A stretch of 64,000 nt of DNA from Halomonas citrativorans. Its GTDB lineage: Bacteria > Pseudomonadota > Gammaproteobacteria > Pseudomonadales > Halomonadaceae. Positions 9,949 to 18,975 of this stretch are shown piece by piece (positions within the stretch are counted from its first letter, which is position 1; each line of letters starts with the position of its first letter). The position numbers and the translations under genes are program-made. Under the pieces are notes generated by a model. That model was not told where the DNA came from. It saw nothing but the letters and a program-made list of their open reading frames with translations, and searched no databases. The stretch lies in NCBI RefSeq assembly GCF_900163645.1, contig NZ_FUKM01000057.1:496001-560000 (forward strand). The letters run 5' to 3'.

Positions 9949-10893
9949 TTATTGAATAGCTGATACTGGCATCGGATAACGCCGGGTCGATTTACCCGCT
10001 TTCACCACCTGCCCCGGTACCTCATGGCTGATAAGCTCTGGGAGAGTAGCGGCGACGTTAAGCAGGGCGTCCAGGTCAACGCCGGTGTCCACACCCATGG
10101 CTTCAAACATATGCACTAGATCCTCGGTGCATACGTTGCCGGTGGCGCCGGGGGCAAAGGGGCAGCCGCCCAGGCCGCCAAGTGCTGAGTCGAAGCGGGT
10201 AATCCCTGCCTGCCAGGCTGCCAGGGCATTGGCCAGGCCCATGCCGCGGGTGTTGTGAACATGTAGGGTAAACGGCGTTTCGGGCCAGCGTTCAAGCACC
10301 GCTTCACACAGGCGTTTGACTTGGGTCGGGTTGGCCATGCCGGTGGTGTCGCACAGCGTTACTCCTTGAATACCCAGCGCAATCAGCCTTTCAACCAGTT
10401 CCAGTACCCGCGCTTCGGGCACTTCGCCTTCAAAGGGGCAGCCAAACGTGGTGGAGAGCGAGGCGTTGATAAACACGCCGCTGCCCTGAGTCACGTCCAA
10501 AATAGCCGCAAATTGTTCAAGGGATTGCTCGGGCGTCATGCGCAGGTTGGCCAGGCCGTGGCTGTCGCTTGCTGACATCACCAGGTTGATCTCATCGACG
10601 TTGCAGGCAAGCGCGCGTTCGGCACCTTTTATGTTGGGCACCAGCGCGGTGATGTCCACGGCTCCACGGCGCTGAATGCCGGTAACAACGTCGGCGGCAT
10701 CGCGCAGGTTGGGAATCGCCTTGGGGGAAGTAAACGACGTCGCTTCGATGCGCTTGAGGCCTGTCGTGGAGAGTGCGTCAATCCAGCGAATTTTGTCCTG
10801 TGTGGGTACAAAACGCGCTTCAATTTGCAGGCCGTCACGGGGGGCGACTTCATTGATTTCGATTCTCAAAGGGCAGGGTGATAACTGGCTCAT
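9949..10893 (-). CDS. Hydroxymethylglutaryl-CoA lyase family protein (HMG-CoA or citramalyl-CoA lyase)
   Basis: TIM-barrel lyase of 314 aa that splits a 3-hydroxyacyl-CoA by retro-Claisen cleavage. The family signature is complete: R19-D20 in APRDGLQ, the metal site HVHNTRGMG, and the catalytic-cysteine loop GGLGGCPFAPGATGN. The ATG at 10893 has AAGGAG 6 nt upstream, overlapping the stop of the CoA-transferase gene. Pairing with a class III CoA transferase fits either 3-hydroxy-3-methylglutarate or citramalate breakdown to acetyl-CoA plus acetoacetate or pyruvate (inference). Confidence 0.88.
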   Translation of the reverse strand: MSQLSPCPLRIEINEVAPRDGLQIEARFVPTQDKIRWIDALSTTGLKRIEATSFTSPKAIPNLRDAADVVTGIQRRGAVDITALVPNIKGAERALACNVDEINLVMSASDSHGLANLRMTPEQSLEQFAAILDVTQGSGVFINASLSTTFGCPFEGEVPEARVLELVERLIALGIQGVTLCDTTGMANPTQVKRLCEAVLERWPETPFTLHVHNTRGMGLANALAAWQAGITRFDSALGGLGGCPFAPGATGNVCTEDLVHMFEAMGVDTGVDLDALLNVAATLPELISHEVPGQVVKAGKSTRRYPMPVSAIQ

Positions 10894-10903
10894 AACAAAC
10901 TCC

Positions 10904-12109
10904 TTAAATGATGCCTGCTTGGCGCAGTTTGGTGCGGGTTTCCTGATCGATACCAAGCTCGTCCAGTACGGCGTCGGTATGCTGACCGAGGCTCGGGCCG
11001 CCATTGCCCAAACGCCCAGGCGTGGCGCTTAGCTTGGGCAGTACGCCGGGCACTTTGAGTGGTTGGCCATTGGGGCGGGTAAAGGTTTGAATCATCTCCC
11101 GCGCTAGGTAATGGGGATCAAAGGCGATATCTTCAGCGGTATAGGGGTAGCCGGCGGGCACCCGGGCATCGTCCAGGGCTTGTAGAATGACATCGCGCGG
11201 GCGTTCTAGCGTCCAGGCTTCAATGGCTGCGTCAATCATGGTGGCTTGCCGGCTGCGCCCATCGTTATGGGCAAGCGCTGGGTCGCTTCCTAAATCCTCG
11301 CGGCCAATCACGCCCATCAAGCGCTTAAAAATGCTGTCGCCATTGCCGGCGATGAGCACGTAGTCGCCGTTCAGGCAGCGGTAGGCGTTTGAAGGCGTAA
11401 TGCCGGGAAGGGCGCTGCCGCTGGGCTCGCGGATCTGGCCGCTTGCATCAAACTCCGGCAGCAGGCTTTCCATCATGGCAAACACTGATTCATACAGCGC
11501 TACATCAATTTCCTGGCCCAGGCCGCTGCGGTCGCGCTCTTGAAGAGCCAACAAGGTGCCGATCACCGCGTAAAGGGCGGAAAGCGAGTCGCCGATGCTC
11601 ACGCCCACCCGCACGGAGGGTTCGTCCGGCTGGCCGGTAAGGTAGCGCAGCCCACCCATTGCTTCGCCAATTACGCCAAAACCGGGCTTGTCGCGGTAGG
11701 GGCCGGTCTGCCCGTAACCCGAAATATGCACCATGATCAGCCGTGGGTTGAGGGCTGATAACGCTTCCCAACCTAGCCCCCAACTTTCAAGCGTGCCGGG
11801 GCGAAAGTTCTCCACGACCACGTCTGCCTCGGCGGCAAGCTGGCGCACCAGGGCCTGGCCCTCTTCGCTGCGTAAGTCCAGCGCCACTGAGCGCTTATTG
11901 CGGGTCTGCACGTGCCACCAAAGCGAGGTGCCGTCTTCAATCATTCGCCATTTGCGAAGCGGGTCGCCGGTGCCGGGCGGCTCAATCTTGATCACGTCAG
12001 CGCCAAACTCACCCAGCAGTTTGGTGGCGAAGGGGCCTGCAATCAGCTGGCCTAGCTCAAGTACTTTTAGGTCCTGTAAGGGAAGCTTGCGCGCTTCAGG
12101 AGCGTTCAT
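10904..12109 (-). CDS. CaiB/BaiF (class III) CoA transferase
   Basis: Moves CoA from a donor such as succinyl-CoA to a carboxylic acid. The 401-aa length and the fold signatures (LELGQLIAGPFATKLLGEFGADVIKIEPP; NFRPGTLESWGLGW) are typical. The expected catalytic aspartate is D174 in SIGDSLSALYA. AGGAG precedes the ATG. It is transcribed with the HMG-CoA-lyase-like gene (10 nt apart) and divergently from a LysR regulator. The acid it activates is probably imported by the TRAP system at 13463-16338 (inference). Confidence 0.88.
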   Translation of the reverse strand: MNAPEARKLPLQDLKVLELGQLIAGPFATKLLGEFGADVIKIEPPGTGDPLRKWRMIEDGTSLWWHVQTRNKRSVALDLRSEEGQALVRQLAAEADVVVENFRPGTLESWGLGWEALSALNPRLIMVHISGYGQTGPYRDKPGFGVIGEAMGGLRYLTGQPDEPSVRVGVSIGDSLSALYAVIGTLLALQERDRSGLGQEIDVALYESVFAMMESLLPEFDASGQIREPSGSALPGITPSNAYRCLNGDYVLIAGNGDSIFKRLMGVIGREDLGSDPALAHNDGRSRQATMIDAAIEAWTLERPRDVILQALDDARVPAGYPYTAEDIAFDPHYLAREMIQTFTRPNGQPLKVPGVLPKLSATPGRLGNGGPSLGQHTDAVLDELGIDQETRTKLRQAGII

Positions 12110-12259
12110 TAAGGCTCTCCTCTACTTGTCGTTATTCGCGGTGATCGCCAGCATGGGGCAGCCGTTTAGGGTCGACAATTAGGCAATGGGTAACAAAGGG
12201 TTCGTGGCTGGCGAAGGTATGCGCTAGCATGGGCAGACTGTTAGTTAAGAGATATCACC

Positions 12260-13162
12260 ATGCGCCGCTTCGACTTTGTCACCCTTAAACTGTTTATTTC
12301 TGTGGCAGATGAAGGACGCCTGACGGCAGCGGCCGAACGCGAGCATTTAGCGCTCGCTGCGGTGAGTAAGCGGATTAGCGACCTTGAGGCGCTGGTAGGG
12401 ACCACGCTGCTGTATCGCCGCCCTAGAGGCGTTGAGCTAACCCCCGCAGGCCAGGCGTTTCTGCACCACGCCCGGCGCATTATGGATAATATCGAGCGCC
12501 TGGAAGCGGAGCTAAGTGAATATGGCGAAGGGGTGCGCGGCCATGTGCGCATCCACTCCAACACCTCGGCCATTATTGCGTTTCTTCCCCAGGATCTCAG
12601 CACTTTCTCTCACCACTACCCCGATATTAAAATCGACCTGCAGGAGCGGGTGAGTAGTGAAATTGTGGCCGCCGTGCGCGATGGATTGACCGATATCGGC
12701 ATCTTCGCGGGGCATGTCGCGGCACCTGACCTTCAACAACTTTCGTACCGGAATGACCGGCTGGTATTGGTAACGCCTGGCAATCACCCGCTGGCGGCGC
12801 GTGAAAGTATTGCCTTCAATGAGGCGCTCGACTTCGATTTTATCGGCCTCCAGCAGGATGCCTCGCTGCAAGCACTACTGCATGAACAAGCCAATATTGC
12901 TGGCAAGGCGTTACGGATGCGCATTCAGGTGCGTAGCTTCGATGCCATTTGCCGCATGATTCATCATGGGATGGGCGTGGGCATACTGCCTGAAAAGACC
13001 ATCTATCGTGAATTGGGGGATCTGGAGTTGAAAAGCATTCCGCTTAGCGACCCTTGGGCGCAGCGCGAACTGGTGATCGGTATGCGCCGTTACGCCACCC
13101 TGCCGGCCACTGCCCGTCATTTAGTGGATCATCTGATTAAGGCTGAAACGACGTCTTCTTAA
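12260..13162 (+). CDS. LysR-family transcriptional regulator
   Basis: 300-aa regulator with an N-terminal winged helix-turn-helix (TAAAEREHLALAAVSKRISDLEALVGTTLLYRRPRG) and a periplasmic-binding-like effector domain. It is divergent from the CoA-transferase/lyase operon across 150 bp and lies upstream of the TRAP genes. By the usual LysR arrangement it should control one or both in response to the transported acid. No clear T-N11-A operator was assigned. Confidence 0.88.
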   Translation: MRRFDFVTLKLFISVADEGRLTAAAEREHLALAAVSKRISDLEALVGTTLLYRRPRGVELTPAGQAFLHHARRIMDNIERLEAELSEYGEGVRGHVRIHSNTSAIIAFLPQDLSTFSHHYPDIKIDLQERVSSEIVAAVRDGLTDIGIFAGHVAAPDLQQLSYRNDRLVLVTPGNHPLAARESIAFNEALDFDFIGLQQDASLQALLHEQANIAGKALRMRIQVRSFDAICRMIHHGMGVGILPEKTIYRELGDLELKSIPLSDPWAQRELVIGMRRYATLPATARHLVDHLIKAETTSS

Positions 13163-13462
13163 ATGCCACGCATCCCCCTTCGGGTTCGCGTTTGGAGAAA
13201 GCTCATTAGCATTCTGAGCCCTCCCTTATAGGCTGGCCCCTGAATAAACATGGCTAACGACTGCCAACGCCTCTCCATCTTTAGTCGTATGCTGTTTTAC
13301 GAGAGCCCTCAAACGCCCGCTGCCATGGGGTCTCCAGCCATCGTATTTTGCGAAGTCAGCCTTCTTGAACGTCGATTTGAGCGTACCGGCGGCTTGTTTC
13401 AAGATCGATAGAACAACATCGCACCATTCTGCCTATAACGACAAATTGAGAGAGTACATCTC
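13163..13462. other. Intergenic region upstream of the TRAP operon
   Basis: 300 bp with no convincing gene, terminator or repeat. It should hold the TRAP-operon promoter. A 40-codon open frame at 13289-13411 has no ribosome-binding site and no recognisable content. Confidence 0.6.
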
Positions 13463-14449
13463 ATGCAAAAATCACTGTTTGCCACGCTCACCGCGTTAGG
13501 CATTTTAGCGGTTGCTCCCTTCGCGCTGGCCAACCCGATTGAAATTCAAGTTAACAACACCATGAGTGAAGGCGGCTCTGAAAGTGCAGCGGTTGAACGC
13601 TTTGCGGAGTATCTGGAAGAGCAGGCGCCGGGGCGCTTCAACGTACGGCCTTTCCTCGCGGGCTCCTTGGGCGGTGAAGATTCCGTACTGGAGCTGCTCA
13701 ACCTGGGCCAGACCCAGCTTTCACTCACCGGTGGCAACTGGCGCCAGCAATATGCGCCGGAGTACGACGCCATTACCGTGCCCTTCCTGTTCACGACCTG
13801 GGATGAGGTAGACAGCTATATCGATAGCCCATCGGGCCAGACGCTGATCGAACAGGCAGAACAGCAGGGCGGTCTCAAGTTTCTGGGTGTTCAGCACCGT
13901 GGCCCGCGTCATATGACCGCCAATAAAGAAATCCATACGCCAGAAGATTTGCAAGGCTTCCGGCTACGCCTGCCGTCATTACCGATCTGGCTAGAGGTCT
14001 GGGAGGAACTGGGCGCGCAGGTAGTGAACGTGCCCGCGCCGGAAATCTATCTCGCCATGCAGACCCGCCAGGTTGATGGCCACGAAAACTCCCTCTCTTC
14101 GCCCTACACGCGGCGCTTGTGGGAAGTGCAGGACTATCTCATTACCACCAGCCACGTGCAGTTCCCCTGGAGCTGGGTTGCCAGCGCGCGTTGGTGGGAC
14201 GGCTTGGAGGAAGAGGATCAGGCGCTGATTTCTGAGGCGGTTGATGTCGCTCGTGCCTACGGCACCGAGCAGGAGCTCGAACTGGATGATTTTTATCTGG
14301 ATGCCCTTCAGGAAGAGGGTATGACGGTTGTCCAGCCGGATACTGAAGCCTTCCGTGAAGCGGCCATGCCCGCCATTGATCGTGTGCTGTCAGAAATGGC
14401 CGACGGTGTACGCGACGACGCTATCAGCGCGAGCCAAGCAAGCGACTGA
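13463..14449 (+). CDS. TRAP transporter substrate-binding protein (DctP family)
   Basis: Periplasmic binding protein, 328 aa, with a signal peptide ending near FALANP. DctP features include the FRLRLPSLPIW segment, whose arginine is expected to hold the ligand carboxylate, and the helix starting EIYLAMQTRQVDG. Followed by the small and large membrane subunits, giving a complete system. A strong hairpin lies directly after the stop. The ligand is unknown; context suggests the acid processed by the neighbouring CoA transferase and lyase. Confidence 0.92.
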   Translation: MQKSLFATLTALGILAVAPFALANPIEIQVNNTMSEGGSESAAVERFAEYLEEQAPGRFNVRPFLAGSLGGEDSVLELLNLGQTQLSLTGGNWRQQYAPEYDAITVPFLFTTWDEVDSYIDSPSGQTLIEQAEQQGGLKFLGVQHRGPRHMTANKEIHTPEDLQGFRLRLPSLPIWLEVWEELGAQVVNVPAPEIYLAMQTRQVDGHENSLSSPYTRRLWEVQDYLITTSHVQFPWSWVASARWWDGLEEEDQALISEAVDVARAYGTEQELELDDFYLDALQEEGMTVVQPDTEAFREAAMPAIDRVLSEMADGVRDDAISASQASD

Positions 14450-14458
14450 TCATCACCA

Positions 14459-14484
14459 GGTGGCGGCATGATGATGCCGCCACC
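14459..14484 (+). terminator. Hairpin between TRAP dctP and dctQ
   Basis: Perfect 11-bp stem (GGTGGCGGCAT / ATGCCGCCACC) with a GATG loop, starting 9 nt after the binding-protein stop and not followed by a T-run. It probably limits read-through or protects the 3' end of the binding-protein message. Confidence 0.65.
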
Positions 14485-14506
14485 GTCTTAGGTAAGGAGT
14501 TATCTT

Positions 14507-15046
14507 GTGGATGGAGCACTGCCACCCGCAAACGGAGCCGATCGTTTGGCTTTTTATACCCTGCGCTATGTCACCCGCCTATGCGATGCCGTGGGTGTAG
14601 CGCTATTAGTCGGCATTTTAGGCTTGATCGTGGCCGCCGTGGTTGCCCGCGATTTGCTCAACTGGGGCATGCCCTGGAGCGAGGAAGTCGTCTCGCTGCT
14701 GGCTATTTACGCCATTGGTTTTGGCTCGATCTCCGCTTGGGTGCGCAGCGACCATCTGGTCGTGGACCTGTTTAGTCACCGGCTGAGTGCGCTGGGTCAT
14801 CAGGTGCAGTATCGGCTGACGGCCATTATCTCCGTCGGTTTTTTCGTGCTGGCGAGCTGGGGCGCCTGGATCATGTCCGATATGAGCGCTAACAATAAAA
14901 CGGTCTCGTTGAGTATCAGCTTCTCCTATCTCTATTACGGCTTGTTATTCAGTTTTGTGGCCATGGCGCTGATCGCCACTTGGCAAACCTTACGTGGCCC
15001 CGTCACGTGGTTGAATAAACCTGCCCACGAGGAGATAACGCCATGA
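14507..15046 (+). CDS. TRAP transporter small permease (DctQ family)
   Basis: 179-aa membrane protein with four predicted helices and the GMPWSEEVVSLLAIYAIGFGS region typical of DctQ. The start is a GTG at 14507 with AAGGAG 7 nt upstream. Its end overlaps the start of the large permease (ATGA), so the membrane pair is translationally coupled. Confidence 0.9.
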   Translation: MDGALPPANGADRLAFYTLRYVTRLCDAVGVALLVGILGLIVAAVVARDLLNWGMPWSEEVVSLLAIYAIGFGSISAWVRSDHLVVDLFSHRLSALGHQVQYRLTAIISVGFFVLASWGAWIMSDMSANNKTVSLSISFSYLYYGLLFSFVAMALIATWQTLRGPVTWLNKPAHEEITP

Positions 15047-16338
15047 TGGAACTTGCGATATTCGTCGGCGGGTTGCTGCTGTTAATGATGATTGGCCTGC
15101 CCGTGGTGGTGTCGATTGGGGTTACCTCGTTTATTGCGCTGGCGGTAACCGGGGCCGGCGGTTTGCCGGTTGAGCTGCTTTCTCTGCGCATGGTGCAAAC
15201 GCTTAATAATTTCACCTTGATGGCGATTCCGCTGTTTATCCTGGCGGCCAACATCATGAACTTGGGGTCGACCACCACCCGGATATTTGATTTTGCGACG
15301 GCTTTGGTGGGCTTTACCAAAGGCGGGCTGGGTCACGCCAACGTAGTGGCGAGTTCTATCTTTGCCACCATGTCCGGCACGGCGGTGGCCGATGCCGCGG
15401 GGCTTGGCAGTATCGAAATCAAGGCGATGAAAGAGCGCGGCTATGCCTTGGACTATACGACTGGAATTACCGCAGCTTCGAGTGTAGTCGGCCCGATTTT
15501 ACCGCCTAGTATCGCGCTGGTGGTTTACGGCTGGCTCGCCAATGTAAGCATCGGTGGGCTCTTTATGGCGGGGCTTGTGCCGGGTATTTTAATGGCGCTG
15601 CTGCTGATGGGCATGACCGTTTTACTCGGCGCTACGGGAAAAGTCGTGATGCCCGCTCCCGTGCCTTTTGATGCAGGCGAAGTCGTACGAACCGGCAAGC
15701 GGGCCATTTTACCCTTGATGATGCCTGCGATCATCGTTGGCGGTATTTGGGGCGGCTTTTTCACACCGACAGAAGCCGGCGCGATTGCCTCGCTGTATGC
15801 GGTGATACTGGGTGGGGTGATCTATCGTGACTTGAGTTTGAAGAGCCTGTACGACGCGTTTCGGCGCACGCTGATGTTCAGCGCGGTCATCCTGCTGATC
15901 ATTGCGGTATCAAGCTTTTATGGCTGGATTCTGGTGCGTATGGGTATTCCCCAGGCGCTGGCCGGTCAAGTGGCCAGTGTCGATATGCCCACTATTGCGC
16001 TGTTGATTTGCTTTGCGCTGTTCTTCTTGCTGATCGGCTGCTTTATGTCGGTGATAGAAAGCATCCTGATCTTTACACCCATTGTGGTACCGGCGGCGTT
16101 GAGTGCCGGTTTGGACCCGGTGCATTTCGGTATCGTGATGGTAATTACCCTATCGGTTGGGGTGATTACGCCGCCGTTCGGTACGGTGCTGTTCATGATG
16201 GTAGGCATTACACGACTGCGTTACGGCCAGGTGGTCAAGGCGGTACTGCCGTTTTTGCTGCCTATTATAGCGACCATTCTGTTGTTGATTGCTGTACCAG
16301 GATTGGCCACTTGGCTGCCTAGGGTGATGGGCTATTGA
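15043..16338 (+). CDS. TRAP transporter large permease (DctM family)
   Basis: 431-aa Na+-coupled membrane subunit with about a dozen helices. Family motifs are visible: SGTAVADAAGLGSIEIKAM, ILPPSIALVVYGWLANVSI and FTPTEAGAIASLYAV. Last gene of dctPQM, ending at a convergent hairpin against the ALDH gene. Confidence 0.93.
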   Translation: MMELAIFVGGLLLLMMIGLPVVVSIGVTSFIALAVTGAGGLPVELLSLRMVQTLNNFTLMAIPLFILAANIMNLGSTTTRIFDFATALVGFTKGGLGHANVVASSIFATMSGTAVADAAGLGSIEIKAMKERGYALDYTTGITAASSVVGPILPPSIALVVYGWLANVSIGGLFMAGLVPGILMALLLMGMTVLLGATGKVVMPAPVPFDAGEVVRTGKRAILPLMMPAIIVGGIWGGFFTPTEAGAIASLYAVILGGVIYRDLSLKSLYDAFRRTLMFSAVILLIIAVSSFYGWILVRMGIPQALAGQVASVDMPTIALLICFALFFLLIGCFMSVIESILIFTPIVVPAALSAGLDPVHFGIVMVITLSVGVITPPFGTVLFMMVGITRLRYGQVVKAVLPFLLPIIATILLLIAVPGLATWLPRVMGY

Positions 16339-16345
16339 TATAAGA

Positions 16346-16376
16346 ATTGCCTCGCTGGTTTAACCAGCGAGGCAAT
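16346..16376. terminator. Convergent hairpin after the TRAP operon
   Basis: Perfect 15-bp inverted repeat (ATTGCCTCGCTGGTT / AACCAGCGAGGCAAT) with a 1-nt centre, between the convergent stops of dctM and the ALDH gene. No T-tract on the plus side, so termination there may be partial. Confidence 0.65.
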
Positions 16377-16395
16377 GGTATGAACAGGCAGGCTG

Positions 16396-17973
16396 TTAGC
16401 CCTCGCGCTTACCATCCACCAGTCGCGAAACCTTAAAAGGATTATCGTCGCGCAATACTTCTGGCAGTAAACCAGCAGGCAAGTCCTGATAGCAAACCGG
16501 GCGCAGGAAGCGATAAATCGCAGCGCTGCCGACAGACGTGGTGCGGCTGTCGGACGTTGCCGGGAACGGTCCGCCATGCACCATCGCGTGACCCACTTCG
16601 ACCCCGGTCGGCCAGCCATTGGCCAGGAGTCGACCGGCGCGCTGCTCAAGCGTGGGTAGAAGTGATTTTGCGGCCTCCAGGTCGCCATCGTCCATTTGCA
16701 GGGTAATGGTCAGCTGACCTTCGAGCTGGTCGGCAACACGCTGCATCTCCTGCGCGTCAGCGCACTCAATGACCAGCGAGGCAGCGCCGAAGATTTCGCC
16801 CTGAAGCGCGTCATTGTTAAGGAAATTCTGAGCGCTGGCTACAAATAGCCCTGTCTGGCAGCTATGCGGTCCGTCGCCGGCTTTGCCGCGCGCTACTTCC
16901 TTGACGCTGGATTGGCCCGAAAGGGCGGAGACACCGCTTTGATACGCCTCATGGATGCCGGGCGTCAGCATCGTTTGGGCGCCGCTGGCTTTAACGGCTT
17001 CCTCTGCGGTAGTGATAAACGCATCCAGGTCAGCGCCTTTAAGGCCAATGACCAGACCAGGGTTGGTGCAGAACTGACCCGCACCCATGTTCAGCGAAGC
17101 GACAAAACCTTCGGCAATCTTGTTGCCGCGCGCTTGCAGTGCCTCGGGGAACAGAAATACCGGGTTGATGCTGCTCATCTCGGCATAAACGGGAATCGGC
17201 TCGGGACGCGCCTGGGCAGTCGCCATCAAGGCCATGCCGCCGCTGCGTGAGCCGGTAAAACCAACCGCTTTAATACGCGGGTCTGAGACCAGCGCTTGGC
17301 CAATATCGCGACCTGAGCCGAACAGCAGCGAAAACACCCCTTCCGGCATGTTGCACTTGGCCGCAGCGCGTTGAATAGCGCGGCCTACCAGCTCAGAAGT
17401 GCCGGGGTGGGCAGAGTGGCCCTTGACCACCACCGGGCAGCCTGCTGCCAGCGCCGAGGCGGTATCGCCCCCTGCTACGCTGAAGGCCAGCGGAAAGATG
17501 CTGGCGCCGCACACGGCCACGGGGCCAAGCGGAATATGGCGCTGACGTAAGTCGGCGCGAGGCATGGGTTGGCGATCAGGCTGGGCCGGGTCGTGGCGTA
17601 AATCCAGCCATTCGCCCGCACGTACTACCGAGGCGAACAGCCGCAGCTGGCCGCAGGTCCGGCCTCGCTCGCCTTCAAGGCGCGCTTCAGGCAGGCCCGT
17701 TTCGGCCACGCCGCGCTGGGTCAGGTCAGCACCAATGGCCTCAATTTCTTCGGCAATGGTTTCCAGGAAGTGAGCGCGCGCTTCAAGTGACGTTTCGCGG
17801 TATTGATCAAATGCCGCTTCGGCAAGCTGGCAGGCTTTTTCAACCTCGGCGCGGCTACCACCGGGGTAGCGCGGCTCCAGTGTCTCGCCGGTGGCCGGGT
17901 TAACGGCAACAATATCGGCTTGAGTACCGGTGACGGCCTGTTGACCGATAAGCAGTGTACCTTGCAGTGTCAT
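16396..17973 (-). CDS. 2-oxoglutarate-semialdehyde (2,5-dioxovalerate) dehydrogenase, copy 1, probably inactive
   Basis: NAD(P)+-dependent aldehyde dehydrogenase of 525 aa, close to enzymes oxidising 2-oxoglutarate semialdehyde to 2-oxoglutarate. The nucleophile C302 ([10 protein letters not shown]), general base region (YAEMSS, E265) and K184 are kept. However, the conserved asparagine that stabilises the oxyanion (N159 in the second copy, GASNFP) is I159 here, and F155 is C155. It is almost identical to the gene at 33505-35082. The ATG at 17973 is preceded by AGGAGG; the frame extends to 18003. Likely a decaying or altered duplicate. Confidence 0.9.
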   Translation of the reverse strand: MTLQGTLLIGQQAVTGTQADIVAVNPATGETLEPRYPGGSRAEVEKACQLAEAAFDQYRETSLEARAHFLETIAEEIEAIGADLTQRGVAETGLPEARLEGERGRTCGQLRLFASVVRAGEWLDLRHDPAQPDRQPMPRADLRQRHIPLGPVAVCGASIFPLAFSVAGGDTASALAAGCPVVVKGHSAHPGTSELVGRAIQRAAAKCNMPEGVFSLLFGSGRDIGQALVSDPRIKAVGFTGSRSGGMALMATAQARPEPIPVYAEMSSINPVFLFPEALQARGNKIAEGFVASLNMGAGQFCTNPGLVIGLKGADLDAFITTAEEAVKASGAQTMLTPGIHEAYQSGVSALSGQSSVKEVARGKAGDGPHSCQTGLFVASAQNFLNNDALQGEIFGAASLVIECADAQEMQRVADQLEGQLTITLQMDDGDLEAAKSLLPTLEQRAGRLLANGWPTGVEVGHAMVHGGPFPATSDSRTTSVGSAAIYRFLRPVCYQDLPAGLLPEVLRDDNPFKVSRLVDGKREG

Positions 17974-17985
17974 AAAACCTCCTGT
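16406..17985 (-). repeat. Long direct repeat, left copy (ALDH gene)
   Basis: About 1,580 bp repeated in the same orientation at 33515-35094. By eye the stretch 16709-17497 is identical to the other copy for 789 bp, while both flanks carry scattered differences (roughly 9 in the first 300 bp and about 20 in the last 480 bp). Confidence 0.93.
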
Positions 17986-18009
17986 GTGGATATATTCATA
18001 CATCTGTAT

Positions 18010-18930
18010 TCAGTTAGTTAACCGATACCAATGCAAAGCGTTATCGTGAAGTATGTTTTGACGATAATCGGGGGCGGAAAAGGAAATGGCAGCTTCGACC
18101 AGTCCTAGCCAGTCTGCATAGCTTATTGCGAGGCTAGAAACAGGAAAGTTACTAGCAAAGAGGCAGCGATTTGGCCCGAATAGATCGATGGTTTCGCAGA
18201 GAAGCTCAAGGTTGGCTTTATAGTCCCATTCATGCCAAGGGCTACCTAGCTCTGATAGCTTGACTGCAACATTGGGATTATCCGCTAGCGCGCGCATCCC
18301 CGTACGCCAAGTGCCGATCCCAAGAGAAGTTCGATCCCAAGGCAGCCCTGTGTGATTGAGGATAACTCGTAGTTTAGGGCGCGCTTCCAGCGTTTTTGCC
18401 GCGTCACTCAAGTGCCAAGCGGGAACACGCAGATCCCAGGAAAGATTGCGCTCTTCTAGCATGATTAATCCGTCACACCACTGGCGATCTTGTAGGCTCC
18501 CGGCATTGCCTTTAACTTGATTGATTTGTGCTGATGTTACGGCTGTGACAGGCTTGGCTCTTACGCCCCGGAAAAGTGGCGAATTCATCTGGGCATCAAG
18601 TTGCTCAGAACATTTTGGGGTTCCGAATTCAGCCCAGCCAACATGAGCTGTGGGGAGCTTATGGTCTGTATAGACTGAGTTAATCCATTCCGTTTCTTTT
18701 AGAGGTTGAGAGCGATGTGCTTCGGCTTCGCAATGTACGCTGCCTGCCAAGTGATAGCCCTTAGGAATATGGTGCTTCAAATCCTCAACCAGGAAGGGTC
18801 GCTTTATTGATGTATAGTCGCCTAGAAAGAAGCCTCTTACTGGTTTCTCTTCAAGCCAAGGATAACTAACACTGCCATCAAGAGCCCAGAGATGATGATG
18901 AGCATCTATGAGTAGCTGTTTGGCATCCAT
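18010..18930 (-). CDS. Amidohydrolase-family protein (COG3618, sugar lactonase-like)
   Basis: 306-aa TIM-barrel hydrolase. The HxH metal motif sits at the N-terminus (IDAHHHLWALDG), and the later segments FRGVRAKP, LRVILNHTGLP and LFASNFPVSSL match COG3618 proteins. That family includes L-fuconolactonase, L-rhamnono-lactonase and galactarolactone isomerase. AGGAG precedes the ATG. Together with the neighbouring sugar-acid genes it suggests hydrolysis or isomerisation of an aldonolactone; the exact substrate is unknown. A paralogue is at 24022-25032. Confidence 0.82.
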   Translation of the reverse strand: MDAKQLLIDAHHHLWALDGSVSYPWLEEKPVRGFFLGDYTSIKRPFLVEDLKHHIPKGYHLAGSVHCEAEAHRSQPLKETEWINSVYTDHKLPTAHVGWAEFGTPKCSEQLDAQMNSPLFRGVRAKPVTAVTSAQINQVKGNAGSLQDRQWCDGLIMLEERNLSWDLRVPAWHLSDAAKTLEARPKLRVILNHTGLPWDRTSLGIGTWRTGMRALADNPNVAVKLSELGSPWHEWDYKANLELLCETIDLFGPNRCLFASNFPVSSLAISYADWLGLVEAAISFSAPDYRQNILHDNALHWYRLTN

Positions 18931-18975
18931 TGCGGCATCTCCTCTCTAGAAGTCTGTGTATACAATGGCCAGTCC

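Noticed and set aside
10894-11004. N-terminal extension of the HMG-CoA-lyase-like protein
   Set aside because: It overlaps the end of the CoA-transferase gene and is unrelated to the family; the ATG at 10893 has AAGGAG.
13289-13411. Small 40-codon gene upstream of the TRAP operon
   Set aside because: No Shine-Dalgarno, no signal or domain, and it lies in a region expected to be promoter.
16396-17973. Annotating the left ALDH copy as a pseudogene
   Set aside because: The frame is full-length and uninterrupted; loss of activity is inferred from one active-site residue and is not certain.
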